50,022 nucleotides of DNA. Origin: Methanobacteriota archaeon. GTDB lineage: Archaea; Thermoplasmatota; Thermoplasmata; SG8-5. The notes beneath the pieces are model-generated. The model had not been told where the DNA came from and made no database searches. It saw only the letters and a list, made by a program, of their open reading frames with translations. The stretch is from positions 1 to 50,022 of the forward strand of contig VMTD01000081.1 in NCBI GenBank assembly GCA_013791785.1. Direction: 5' to 3'. Position numbers and translations under genes: made by a program. Below are positions 42,635 to 50,022 of the stretch, in pieces (position 1 is the first letter of the stretch; each line of letters begins with the position of its first letter).

Positions 42635-43680
42635 ATGAAAAGAAAATAAAGATCATGATAACGAGCGTTGGTGGCGGCGGGACAGGAATGGAAATTATGA
42701 AGTCCCTGAGACAATCCACTAACAAATATTACCTAATTGGAACAGATATGTCGGAGCAAAGTTTTGGCTTATTCAAAGCCGACAAAGGTTTGTTGGTGCC
42801 CCCCGCGAGGGATCCATGTTTTATTGATAGCGTCATTAAGATGTGCAAACGAGAAAAGGTGTGGGTTTTATTCCCTGGATCCGAGATTGAGTTGAAAATC
42901 ATTTCAGACAATAGAGATTCATTCAAAGAAAATGATATTTACCTCCCAATCAACACAAAAGAAGTGATCGACCTATGCCTTGACAAGAAGAGGACGTTCG
43001 ACTTTCTGAAAAGCAAGAACGTCTCGATACCAAAGACCGTGGCTATTGACACCGAAGCAGACATATCCGATGTTGATTTCTACCCCTCGATAATCAAACC
43101 ATACCTGGGCACGGGCGGTTCCAAAAATGTATTCATAGCTCAGGATTCAAGCGAGTTATATTTCTTTTGCAAATACCTTTTAAAATATGGCAACAAACCA
43201 TTAGTGCAGGAATATGTCGGTTCGTACGAGAATGAGTACACTGTAGGCATACTATCTGGTCACGATGGAAAAATAATTTCTACTGTGGCGCTAAAAAGGC
43301 AGATATTAAGTGGCTTATCAAACAAATTGAAGGCACCATCTTTGAATGCCAAGGGTATGGCACTAGCAGTTTCTTCAGGTATAAGCCAAGGTAAGATTGT
43401 CGATGACAAGGGGCTTATCGAAGGATGTAATGAAATAGCAAAAAAGGTCGGATCTAGAGGCCCATTGAACATTCAGTGCCGTTATGTTGAAGGGGTCATA
43501 TATCCATTCGAGATTAATCCACGAATATCCGGCACCACGAACATGCGTGCTCTGGCTGGGGTTAACGAATCGGACCTCCTGATTCGCAAATACGTATTGA
43601 AAGAGCAACTGCCTGAAAAGATAGAACCAAGAACGGGGTTAGCCATCAGAGGACTTGAAGAGATGTTCCAGGGTGATTAA
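42631..43680 (+). CDS. ATP-grasp ligase (carbamoyl-phosphate-synthase-like fold)
   Basis: 349 residues. ITSVGGGGTGMEIMKSLR opens the preATP-grasp domain, PSIIKPYLGTGGSKNVFI is the ATP-grasp loop, QEYVGSYENEYTVGIL follows, and YPFEINPRISGTTNMRA is the metal-binding end. Such enzymes join a carboxylate to an amine through an acyl phosphate. At the end of an amino-sugar gene chain it may attach an amino acid or small acid to the sugar. Specificity is unknown. Confidence 0.82.
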   Translation: MNEKKIKIMITSVGGGGTGMEIMKSLRQSTNKYYLIGTDMSEQSFGLFKADKGLLVPPARDPCFIDSVIKMCKREKVWVLFPGSEIELKIISDNRDSFKENDIYLPINTKEVIDLCLDKKRTFDFLKSKNVSIPKTVAIDTEADISDVDFYPSIIKPYLGTGGSKNVFIAQDSSELYFFCKYLLKYGNKPLVQEYVGSYENEYTVGILSGHDGKIISTVALKRQILSGLSNKLKAPSLNAKGMALAVSSGISQGKIVDDKGLIEGCNEIAKKVGSRGPLNIQCRYVEGVIYPFEINPRISGTTNMRALAGVNESDLLIRKYVLKEQLPEKIEPRTGLAIRGLEEMFQGD

Positions 43681-43851
43681 ATCATTCGAACGAAATAGCC
43701 TCAAGTTCTTCTGCACTTCGCAATCTCCAGATGATAAACTCCAGGGTATAGGTAATATAATAAATCAACTTTAATCATTTGAATATTCAGGTTTTCACCC
43801 TGCATTAATTAAATATATCCGAACATATCCTACATGCTGAACGACGTATAG

Positions 43852-44967
43852 GTGAAACAGGTGTCCATAACATTCAGACTCTCAACAAAAATGAATCGCA
43901 GGATATTCGCCACCATCCTGGGCATAGCGTTCTGTGCCACTTACCTTGCAGGTACAACAGCCATGGTGGGCGGCCTTCATGATACCACTTCCAGCCTTGC
44001 CGCAAGCTTCGACCAGGGTCCGGTGCTGGTTTACACGGACGGCGACTTTGCCAACAGCCGCGTCGGTGGGGATTTGTTACCCGAAAATGATACATCTTTC
44101 ATCGCATTCTGCTTTGCCAACGTGACTCTCACAGATTTCAACAGCCGAACGCTGGGCAATGTTTATGCGGTGTCCGTTTACGATCCCGATGATGTTCTGG
44201 GCCTCAACATGACTGATGAGTCCCTTGACACTGGCGTTTGGGTGGGAACCCAGCTGGCCGATATTATGGTTTCCAAATCGATAAGTGCCACAACAAACTC
44301 CAGATACATGCTGAACCGTGGCGGGAACATGACGATTGTCCAGGTGTCGGCCCTTTACTCGGAAGGCTCAATAATGCCCGATGACTGGCTCCTCATTTCC
44401 AGGGAAAGTATGGACGCACTCAGGCCGGAACTTGAGGGCGATTATTCATTCCTAATGATACTTGATTCTCCGATACCGCTGAAGGAGCAGCCATTCTATG
44501 TCAAGGACACTTCACTCACGCCCACATCCGGCGTGGTCGGTTTCTTCGAACGGGGAATTTATCAGGTGGAACAGGGACTCTGGGGCATAATACTGATGAG
44601 CGGCCTCATGACCGCCATACTGGTGTATTGCATCATCTCCATCGAGACAGAGTACAGCGCACCCACGATTCGCATACTCAGGGGCGTGGGGGCCAGCAGG
44701 GAATACGTGATAAGGGTTTTCATGTTCAAGGCTCTTTTCATAACGGCCATCGGCGGCATTCTGGGCACAGCAATGGGTTTCTGCGCGGCAAGTGCCATAT
44801 CATCCATGTCCAGTCTGGCGAATGTAATGACCTTCATAACACCGGTGGCCAATCTCAGGTCCGTCCTGCTGCCGTTCCTCATCTCTGTCATATCCGGCGC
44901 GGTGGGCGGCTTCTGGCCAGCAATGAAGGCCTCCAGAATGTTCGTGGCAAGGAGGAACGACGCATGA
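43852..44967 (+). CDS. FtsX-like ABC permease
   Basis: 371 residues. One N-terminal helix (about 22-44) precedes a large outside domain (about 45-230), then three helices near the C-terminus. LRGVGASREYVIRVFMFKALFI between helices is the cytoplasmic coupling motif of FtsX/MacB/LolC permeases. The start is GTG 43852, or GTG 43861 with GGTGA better placed; TATA-like ttaattaaatatatcc lies upstream. It overlaps a second permease by four bases. The two would form the membrane part of an ABC system whose ATPase may be the one at 32.3 kb. Confidence 0.85.
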   Translation: MKQVSITFRLSTKMNRRIFATILGIAFCATYLAGTTAMVGGLHDTTSSLAASFDQGPVLVYTDGDFANSRVGGDLLPENDTSFIAFCFANVTLTDFNSRTLGNVYAVSVYDPDDVLGLNMTDESLDTGVWVGTQLADIMVSKSISATTNSRYMLNRGGNMTIVQVSALYSEGSIMPDDWLLISRESMDALRPELEGDYSFLMILDSPIPLKEQPFYVKDTSLTPTSGVVGFFERGIYQVEQGLWGIILMSGLMTAILVYCIISIETEYSAPTIRILRGVGASREYVIRVFMFKALFITAIGGILGTAMGFCAASAISSMSSLANVMTFITPVANLRSVLLPFLISVISGAVGGFWPAMKASRMFVARRNDA

Positions 44968-46199
44968 TGTTACTCAAGAGCAAGAACATAGTGGGGCTGA
45001 TACTATGCACCCTCATTCTCAGCGCGTCAGTACCCATGCTTATGGGCATTCAGAACACGCCCCAGACGATTTTCGGCGGTGACATGGTCGCAGTCACTCA
45101 GGTAAATTCCTCTACAAAGCTCAACGTGAGCATGCTGGACACAATCAAGTCGGAGCCGAACGTTGTTTCAGCCAGTGCCGAAATAACATGCTTCAGTGTC
45201 GTGAATGACCAACCAGTTCTGATAAGAGGTGTGAAACTGAACGATTTTCTGGCCCTGGAGGGCGGAGAGTTGGTTCGGGGGTCTGTCGGTAATCCGGAGC
45301 GATTTGCGGTAATAGGGAGCACGCTGGCGAGCAAGATAGGGCTTGACGTCGGTGACAGGCTTCTGCTTACGGGTTCATCGAACCCTGCTCTTTTCCAGCT
45401 GGAGATAGATGCAGTTTACAGCGGTCGGTATTCCGAGGACGAACTCCTGGTGTCCCTGCCCCATGCCAGGAAGATGGCCGGTCTCGGTCAGGATGCTGTT
45501 TTGTTCATAAGGGTCAAGACCACCAACCAGACCGCGCTGGTGGAAACACTGGAGCAGCAGGAACAGGCTGTCGTTGTCACAACCCCGGGCGGTATCGTGA
45601 CCCCGGTGAACACCGAGATCACCGACGAGGAAAGGGCCCAGCAACAGCTGGCAATCAGATATCTCGATACGGCGCAGTTCAAGGCCACCAACGGCAGTTA
45701 TGTCAGCATCTTTGTCCAGGAAGGCTCCAACAGCATCAGGGTCGTTGTCACCACATTCATCATCCTGGACGGCGCCCTGGCTTTCATCGGCTCGGCAGCC
45801 ATAATCTCCAGGGCCGTGATAGAGAGAAGGCATGAGATAGGCATAATTTCGGCAGTCGGTGCGGACAGGAATTATCTCAGAAAACTGATAATGAGAGATG
45901 CCTTCGTCATGTCCATAGTTTCATCGCTGCTTGGCCTGGGCATCGGGTATCTCATCTTGATATTCATAGAGGACCGGGGTCTGCTCAGGATGTTCGGGGA
46001 GTCCATACACCCCATGATAAACGCGCAGATATTGCTGGGCATGTTTGTGGCATCCGTCCTCATTCACATGGCGTCTGCGCTGATGATAGAGAAAATGCTT
46101 TCAAGGGTGAAGCCCAGGGAGCTGATGCAGGAGACCGAGAAATTGGACAGGGAGGTTGACGCGCCCCCACTGAATATAGTTCTGGGGATGGATGCATGA
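44964..46199 (+). CDS. FtsX-like ABC permease, second subunit
   Basis: 411 residues from ATG 44964 (second ATG 44967); a longer frame through the previous gene is a shadow. An N-terminal helix (about 9-28), an outside MacB-like domain (about 35-250) and three C-terminal helices, with IGIISAVGADRNYLRKLIMRDAF as the coupling motif. It pairs with the first permease and overlaps the GT-C-like gene by four bases, linking transport with glycan work. The cargo is unknown. Confidence 0.85.
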   Translation: MMLLKSKNIVGLILCTLILSASVPMLMGIQNTPQTIFGGDMVAVTQVNSSTKLNVSMLDTIKSEPNVVSASAEITCFSVVNDQPVLIRGVKLNDFLALEGGELVRGSVGNPERFAVIGSTLASKIGLDVGDRLLLTGSSNPALFQLEIDAVYSGRYSEDELLVSLPHARKMAGLGQDAVLFIRVKTTNQTALVETLEQQEQAVVVTTPGGIVTPVNTEITDEERAQQQLAIRYLDTAQFKATNGSYVSIFVQEGSNSIRVVVTTFIILDGALAFIGSAAIISRAVIERRHEIGIISAVGADRNYLRKLIMRDAFVMSIVSSLLGLGIGYLILIFIEDRGLLRMFGESIHPMINAQILLGMFVASVLIHMASALMIEKMLSRVKPRELMQETEKLDREVDAPPLNIVLGMDA

Positions 46200-47875
46200 A
46201 GTCGAAGTATCCGGTGCTTATAATTACGCTTCTGTTCCTCATCGCATTCTGTGCCAGGCTCGTGCCACTGCAATTTTCTGACCTGCCTTACAACATTGAC
46301 GGTTTCCCGCTGGCCAGGATATCCGAGATAATCATAAGCGACGGCGCATTGCCCGACCCAGGCAACTACGGCGGGTTGCTGGCTTACAATATGAAGCTTC
46401 CGGTGTTCCCGGCCATGCTGGCCATGTTTTCACTGGTTCTGGGTGTGGAACCTCTCCCTCTGCTGCCGTATTTTTGCGCCCTCATCGGTTCTCTGTCCGT
46501 GATATTCATCTATGCCCTGGCAATGTCTCTCACGAAGAACGAGATAGCTGCCTTCTCCGCGGGCATCTTTGCCGCACTTTCGGGTCTGTTCGTTTATGTT
46601 ACGACCGCGGCCATGAAGCAATTGCTGGCAATCACCCTGCTGTGCTTTCTCCTATTCCTCTACACCCGGCGCAGGGACTGGCGGTTCCGTGCAGGCATGA
46701 TTCTGGTGCTGGTGATACTGCCATTCACCCATCATCTCGCTTCCCTGATAGCCCTCCTGACCTTCTCATTCGCACTGGTTGGCACGGCCTTCAGACGTTC
46801 CGAGCACCACGTGCGCACAACGAAGGAATTCATTCTGGACGCCATAACCGGGCCGGGAATACTGTTGATGTCCATTGTCTATTACAATTCAGTCAGCCTG
46901 GAAATTGCCTCCGAGGTCATCAACGCCAATGACATCATGCTGCTGGCTAGCGTGAGCATATTGGTGGCTGTCATCGCCAGAATGCTGTCCATTACCGTTC
47001 AGACCAGACCCTGGTTCTTCCTGAAAGGGAAAAATAAGAAAGTCACGTTTGCCAGCATTTTTGACGAGAAGGTTCTTGTGCTGGTCCTGGGCATAGGGGT
47101 GCTATACCTCAACGCCAGGGTCCACCTGTTCACCGGGGCTCAACTCACTTCCGATGCGCTGCTCAGGCTGATGTTCCCCTACTTCCTCCTGGCCATTGTC
47201 GGTCTCATGGGCTTCAACGTTCTGCGGTACTCGAAATTTTCGCAGCGGCACCTGGTAGTCGGCATGTTCCTGGCACCCCTGACCATCATGGTCTTTTCGG
47301 CGCTGAGGGGTCTTGACCTCTTTGGCTTCATGCTGGCATATCGCTCATACAACTTCATCGACATACCCCTGGCGGTGGTTGTGGGTGTGGGAATCGCTTA
47401 CATTATCGGTAAATTGTCAATGTTATCGAAGCAGCATGATTTCTTCAAGCCGCTTCCCACATTCGTCATGGTGATTTTCATTGTCACATGTGCCGCCGCT
47501 CTCCCACTGGCCTACAACAGCCAGGATGCCTTCGATGTCCAGGAAGTGACATACGATTATGAATTGCAGGCAATGGAATGGGCGTCCGAACATACAGACA
47601 ATGTCTATACGGACCAGAGATGCGGCGACATAATGGCGCCCTATTTCGAAATCACTGTGGGCAAGAATGGTCCCTGGAAGCTGAGGGATGGCGGTTTTGC
47701 CGCTGGCGATGTACTGCTTGCATCCAGGGATTGGACCGTTGAAGGTGCCCAGATGTACCCTTTTGGCAGGGTTGTCTTCCAGGAAGAGGCGTTCGATGCG
47801 ACCATGAACAACTGGAACGTGTGCTATGTCGGCGGGCCCCAGGGCAGCGAGATGGTGGTGGCCATTGTCAGATGA
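46196..47875 (+). CDS. GT-C-like multi-pass membrane glycosyltransferase
   Basis: 559 residues with about 12 transmembrane segments. After the first helix the outside loop has LPYNIDGFPLARISE, with D35 at the place of the catalytic Asp in GT-C enzymes, and a second acidic loop follows (SDGALPDPGNYGG). A soluble C-terminal part (about 440-559) carries YELQAMEWASEHTDNVYTDQ and DVLLASRDW. It may transfer sugar from a dolichyl-phosphate carrier outside the cell. It ends within the start of rtcA. Confidence 0.7.
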   Translation: MKSKYPVLIITLLFLIAFCARLVPLQFSDLPYNIDGFPLARISEIIISDGALPDPGNYGGLLAYNMKLPVFPAMLAMFSLVLGVEPLPLLPYFCALIGSLSVIFIYALAMSLTKNEIAAFSAGIFAALSGLFVYVTTAAMKQLLAITLLCFLLFLYTRRRDWRFRAGMILVLVILPFTHHLASLIALLTFSFALVGTAFRRSEHHVRTTKEFILDAITGPGILLMSIVYYNSVSLEIASEVINANDIMLLASVSILVAVIARMLSITVQTRPWFFLKGKNKKVTFASIFDEKVLVLVLGIGVLYLNARVHLFTGAQLTSDALLRLMFPYFLLAIVGLMGFNVLRYSKFSQRHLVVGMFLAPLTIMVFSALRGLDLFGFMLAYRSYNFIDIPLAVVVGVGIAYIIGKLSMLSKQHDFFKPLPTFVMVIFIVTCAAALPLAYNSQDAFDVQEVTYDYELQAMEWASEHTDNVYTDQRCGDIMAPYFEITVGKNGPWKLRDGGFAAGDVLLASRDWTVEGAQMYPFGRVVFQEEAFDATMNNWNVCYVGGPQGSEMVVAIVR

Positions 47876-48902
47876 TATCCTCATAATTGACGGCTCAGGG
47901 GGTGAGGGTGGCGGTCAGGTTCTGAGAACCTCTCTTGCACTTTCAGCCATGACAGGGATTCCCTTGGAGGTGGAGAACATAAGGGCCAACCGCCCCAAAC
48001 CGGGGTTGGCAAGGCAGCATCTTGCCGGGTTGGAGCTCATGGGCAGGCTCTGCGGGGCAAGAATATCCGGCGGCCAGGTCGGTTCTGCCACCATCGAATT
48101 CGTTCCAGGCAAAATTCGGCATGGTGAGTATAAATTCGATATCGGCACTGCTGGCAGTGTCACGCTGCTGCTGCAGACCGTACTTCCTGCACTGGCATCG
48201 GTACAGGGCTGTTCCATAATATCATTGATTGGCGGCACCGACGTGAAATGGGCACCCTCCATTGATTATTGCACCATGGTGCTTTTTCCACTCCTGGAAA
48301 GATGCGGGCTGGAGTGCAGCATCGAGACCGGAGCCAGGGGCTATTACCCGAAGGGCGGTGGGAGCATTACCGCAAAAATTAATTCACCGAATCGCCTCAA
48401 ACCGCTGGCCATCGAACCCCTCGCAGAACCGAGGGTCATCCGTGGCAGGGTGAATATTACCGATCTGCCTGTGAAAATTGCAGAACGTGTGAGAGATTCA
48501 GCATTGAACGCATTGCCCGAAAATCTCAGAAAACTGGCGCATATCGAGATAGAGCACAGGGAAACGGGACCGAGTCAGGGCATCGGAATCGTGCTTGCAG
48601 TATCCGACGGTCGAACTTTTCTGGGCTCATCATCGCTGGGCGAGAGGGGCAAGCCAGCCGTGGCGGTGGGGCAGGAGGCCGCAAGGAATTTAGTGGCCGA
48701 AATAGATAGCAAAGCAAGCGTGGATATGCATGCCTCGGACCAGTTACTTCCCTATCTGGCGATGGCCGGCGGGTATTTCACGGCCGGCGAGCTCACCGGA
48801 CATGCGGAGACCAATGTTGGGACAGTCGAAAAATTCTTTGGGGATATAATTCGTGTTGAGAATGGCACATTAGTAAGATATTCAAGCGAGCGGCGGATGT
48901 AA
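47865..48902 (+). CDS. rtcA: RNA 3'-terminal phosphate cyclase
   Basis: 345 residues from TTG 47865, just inside the previous gene behind GGTGGTGG; the frame from 47826 is a shadow of that gene. IDGSGGEGGGQVLRTSLALS is the RtcA N-terminus, RANRPKPGLARQHL and GTAGSVTLLLQTVLPAL follow, and the nucleophilic histidine lies in SVDMHASDQLLPYLAMAGG. It converts RNA 3'-phosphate ends into 2',3'-cyclic phosphate through an AMP-enzyme intermediate. No RtcB or tRNA-splicing gene is nearby, so its partners are elsewhere. Confidence 0.95.
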   Translation: MSDDILIIDGSGGEGGGQVLRTSLALSAMTGIPLEVENIRANRPKPGLARQHLAGLELMGRLCGARISGGQVGSATIEFVPGKIRHGEYKFDIGTAGSVTLLLQTVLPALASVQGCSIISLIGGTDVKWAPSIDYCTMVLFPLLERCGLECSIETGARGYYPKGGGSITAKINSPNRLKPLAIEPLAEPRVIRGRVNITDLPVKIAERVRDSALNALPENLRKLAHIEIEHRETGPSQGIGIVLAVSDGRTFLGSSSLGERGKPAVAVGQEAARNLVAEIDSKASVDMHASDQLLPYLAMAGGYFTAGELTGHAETNVGTVEKFFGDIIRVENGTLVRYSSERRM

Positions 48903-48919
48903 TTATCAGATTTTCGACT

Positions 48920-49080
48920 ATCCGTACATGGAAAAATCTCCGCACGTCAGAGATGGTCGTATGCCGCGCATAATGTCGCAAAATCAATCGAAGCCAGTAT
49001 GCTTCGATAATACAGGCATACGACGTTAAATGAATCCGGCCATCATCAGCCTTCTGTTTGTGACTCATCCGTACATGGAA
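48920..49080. repeat. nested palindrome flanked by 14-bp direct repeats
   Basis: Direct repeats atccgtacatggaa lie at 48920-48933 and 49067-49080; the right copy is the 3' end of the PAC2 gene. Between them outer arms TCGTATGCC/GGCATACGA (48957-48965, 49015-49023) and inner arms ATCGAAGC/GCTTCGAT (48987-48994, 49001-49008) are both perfect. This fits a small non-autonomous insertion with target duplication, or a structured RNA. No gene is present. Confidence 0.55.
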
Positions 49081-49850
49081 GGCTGATTTTGGCCGGACGC
49101 TTTCATGTCCTTGGTCTGTTTGTGTATGCTCTTCAACTGTGATTCTATGCGCTCCGCTTCCTGGTACAGCGGGGTGACGTCCAGGTTTATGTGGAGAAGC
49201 AGTTTGCCAATGTATTCCATGACCTTGGCTGCCGCCCTGGCATCCGGGAAATCGGGATGTGCCTCGGCCAGAACAGTGGCTACGTTGAAGTCGCGGCGCT
49301 TGCCTTCGTTGAGCAGAACCCCGGCGACGCCGGTGATGACGCCCTCGGTGAATTCTTCAACGCCGCTCTTGGCCAGTTCCTCCCGCATCCAGTCGGTGCT
49401 GCCCACGCCGTACACGCTCAGACGGGCTTTTTCCTCTTCGTCCATGTCTATGGTTTCTGTGTCGATGACGAGTCCCTCGGGTGAAATCACCATCTTGCAT
49501 TTCTGGTCCTGGGCCCAGTCAATCATGGCGCTGGCAATCGGCTTGACAAGGTTCGGCGGCGGCTGGAACTCGGAAATGAAAACAACAATCTGGTCCATTG
49601 AGTTGGGGCCGCTTCCGACCTTCTCGCCGGCATAGATTCTAACGGGATTGTGAGGTAGTCCATCCCTCACCAGGGAAACGGTCGGGAAATACACCGAGTC
49701 CATCATACCTATCTGTATCAGGTCGAGAGTGTTGATGAGGTAATTTGCCACTATGGAACTCACAAGGCCCACACTGGGAAATCCGTCGATGACGGTCGCG
49801 CCGCGGATGTCCATTTTCTTCAGTTCGTATATCTCGATATCCTCTGGCAT
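49065..49850 (-). CDS. PAC2-family protein (proteasome assembly chaperone-like)
   Basis: 261 residues. TVIDGFPSVGLVSSIVANYL, VYFPTVSLVRDGLPHNPVRI and VITGVAGVLLNEGKRR are typical of archaeal PAC2 (DUF75) proteins, which resemble eukaryotic proteasome assembly chaperones. The C-terminal tail (about 225-261) is helical. The start at ATG 49850 is taken because GAGGTG stands seven bases ahead; GTG 49859 overlaps that site. A TATA-like TTTATGTTTAAG lies upstream. No proteasome subunit gene is in the window. Confidence 0.9.
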   Translation of the reverse strand: MPEDIEIYELKKMDIRGATVIDGFPSVGLVSSIVANYLINTLDLIQIGMMDSVYFPTVSLVRDGLPHNPVRIYAGEKVGSGPNSMDQIVVFISEFQPPPNLVKPIASAMIDWAQDQKCKMVISPEGLVIDTETIDMDEEEKARLSVYGVGSTDWMREELAKSGVEEFTEGVITGVAGVLLNEGKRRDFNVATVLAEAHPDFPDARAAAKVMEYIGKLLLHINLDVTPLYQEAERIESQLKSIHKQTKDMKASGQNQPSMYG

Positions 49851-49936
49851 GGAATGCACCTCAAACCCATATCTACCAGCCTGTACTTAAACATAAAGCA
49901 CGAAATATCAAAATTGTGATTACTTTATTGTAGACA

Positions 49937-50022
49937 TGTCGAGAAAACTCTGGCTTTCAAGCCGGAGATGAATCGACATATACAATAAACGAGAAAGGCC
50001 GTTGCATGCCGTACTAATGCAA
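49937..50022. repeat. structured intergenic repeat, copy 4 (cut by window end)
   Basis: Hairpin 1 (49937-49978) has outer arms TGTCGA/TCGACA around CTCTGGCTTTCAAGCCGGAG followed by ATGAA. Further on, gaaaggccg and ccgtactaatg match copy 1. The rest would lie beyond the window. It sits upstream of the PAC2 gene. Confidence 0.6.

Noticed and set aside
44628-44963. Long N-terminal extension of the second FtsX-like permease
   Set aside because: It is the out-of-frame reading of the first permease; it is His/Gly/Arg-rich with no membrane segment, while ATG 44964 gives a normal permease.
19186-50022. CRISPR array
   Set aside because: The repeated hairpins are few, far apart and without regular spacers or cas genes.

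Overview
This window looks like a chromosomal segment of an uncultured archaeon, most probably a member of the Thermoplasmatota. Supporting signs are archaeal TATA elements about 25-40 nt ahead of starts, many leaderless or GTG/TTG starts, an intron-bearing tRNA-Ala, an RNA 3'-terminal phosphate cyclase, a PAC2-family protein, a DUF1616 protein, a heliorhodopsin like those known from Thermoplasmatales-type genomes, and surface glycosylation genes with FtsX-like permeases. The lineage call is inference; no ribosomal gene is present.

Region 1 (1-18.97 kb) is an accessory island that stops at tRNA-Ala(UGC). From the left it holds the end of a DUF2326 protein (ABC-3C type), a tyrosine recombinase with a zinc ribbon, and two decayed transposases, each broken by one in-frame TAG. 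Next to them is a frameshifted helix-turn-helix gene. A three-gene minus-strand unit follows: an MDR oxidoreductase, a protein resembling PvcA/DIT1 isonitrile synthases, and an SDR. Then comes a ten-gene overlapping operon (12.85 to 8.23 kb) led by a HerA/FtsK-like ATPase with a winged helix and a nuclease-like tail. After it lie an AT-rich block of unknown genes (three membrane proteins, a 441-residue protein, an AbrB/MazE-like regulator), a winged-helix gene and a second tyrosine recombinase directly beside the tRNA.

Region 2 (19-24.5 kb) is more chromosome-like: a dense hairpin region, a membrane protein, a GNAT acetyltransferase, heliorhodopsin, leuC-leuD type dehydratase subunits and a nucleotide-sugar epimerase.

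Region 3 (24.5-47.9 kb) is a large surface-glycan locus. The first operon has three GT4 glycosyltransferases, a B12-binding-type radical SAM enzyme and a GT-C-like membrane protein. It is followed by a DUF1616 protein with an ABC ATPase, and a flippase. The second chain runs GT4, DegT aminotransferase, NodB-like deacetylase, LpxD-like N-acyltransferase, epimerase, methyltransferase, epimerase, phosphoesterase and ATP-grasp ligase. Two FtsX-like permeases and another GT-C-like protein close the locus. Together these could make, modify, flip and attach a glycan carrying an N-acylated amino sugar. Three structured repeats sit in the gaps of this locus.

Region 4 (47.9 kb to the end) holds rtcA, a nested palindrome flanked by 14-bp direct repeats, a PAC2-family gene and a further copy of the structured repeat cut by the window edge.
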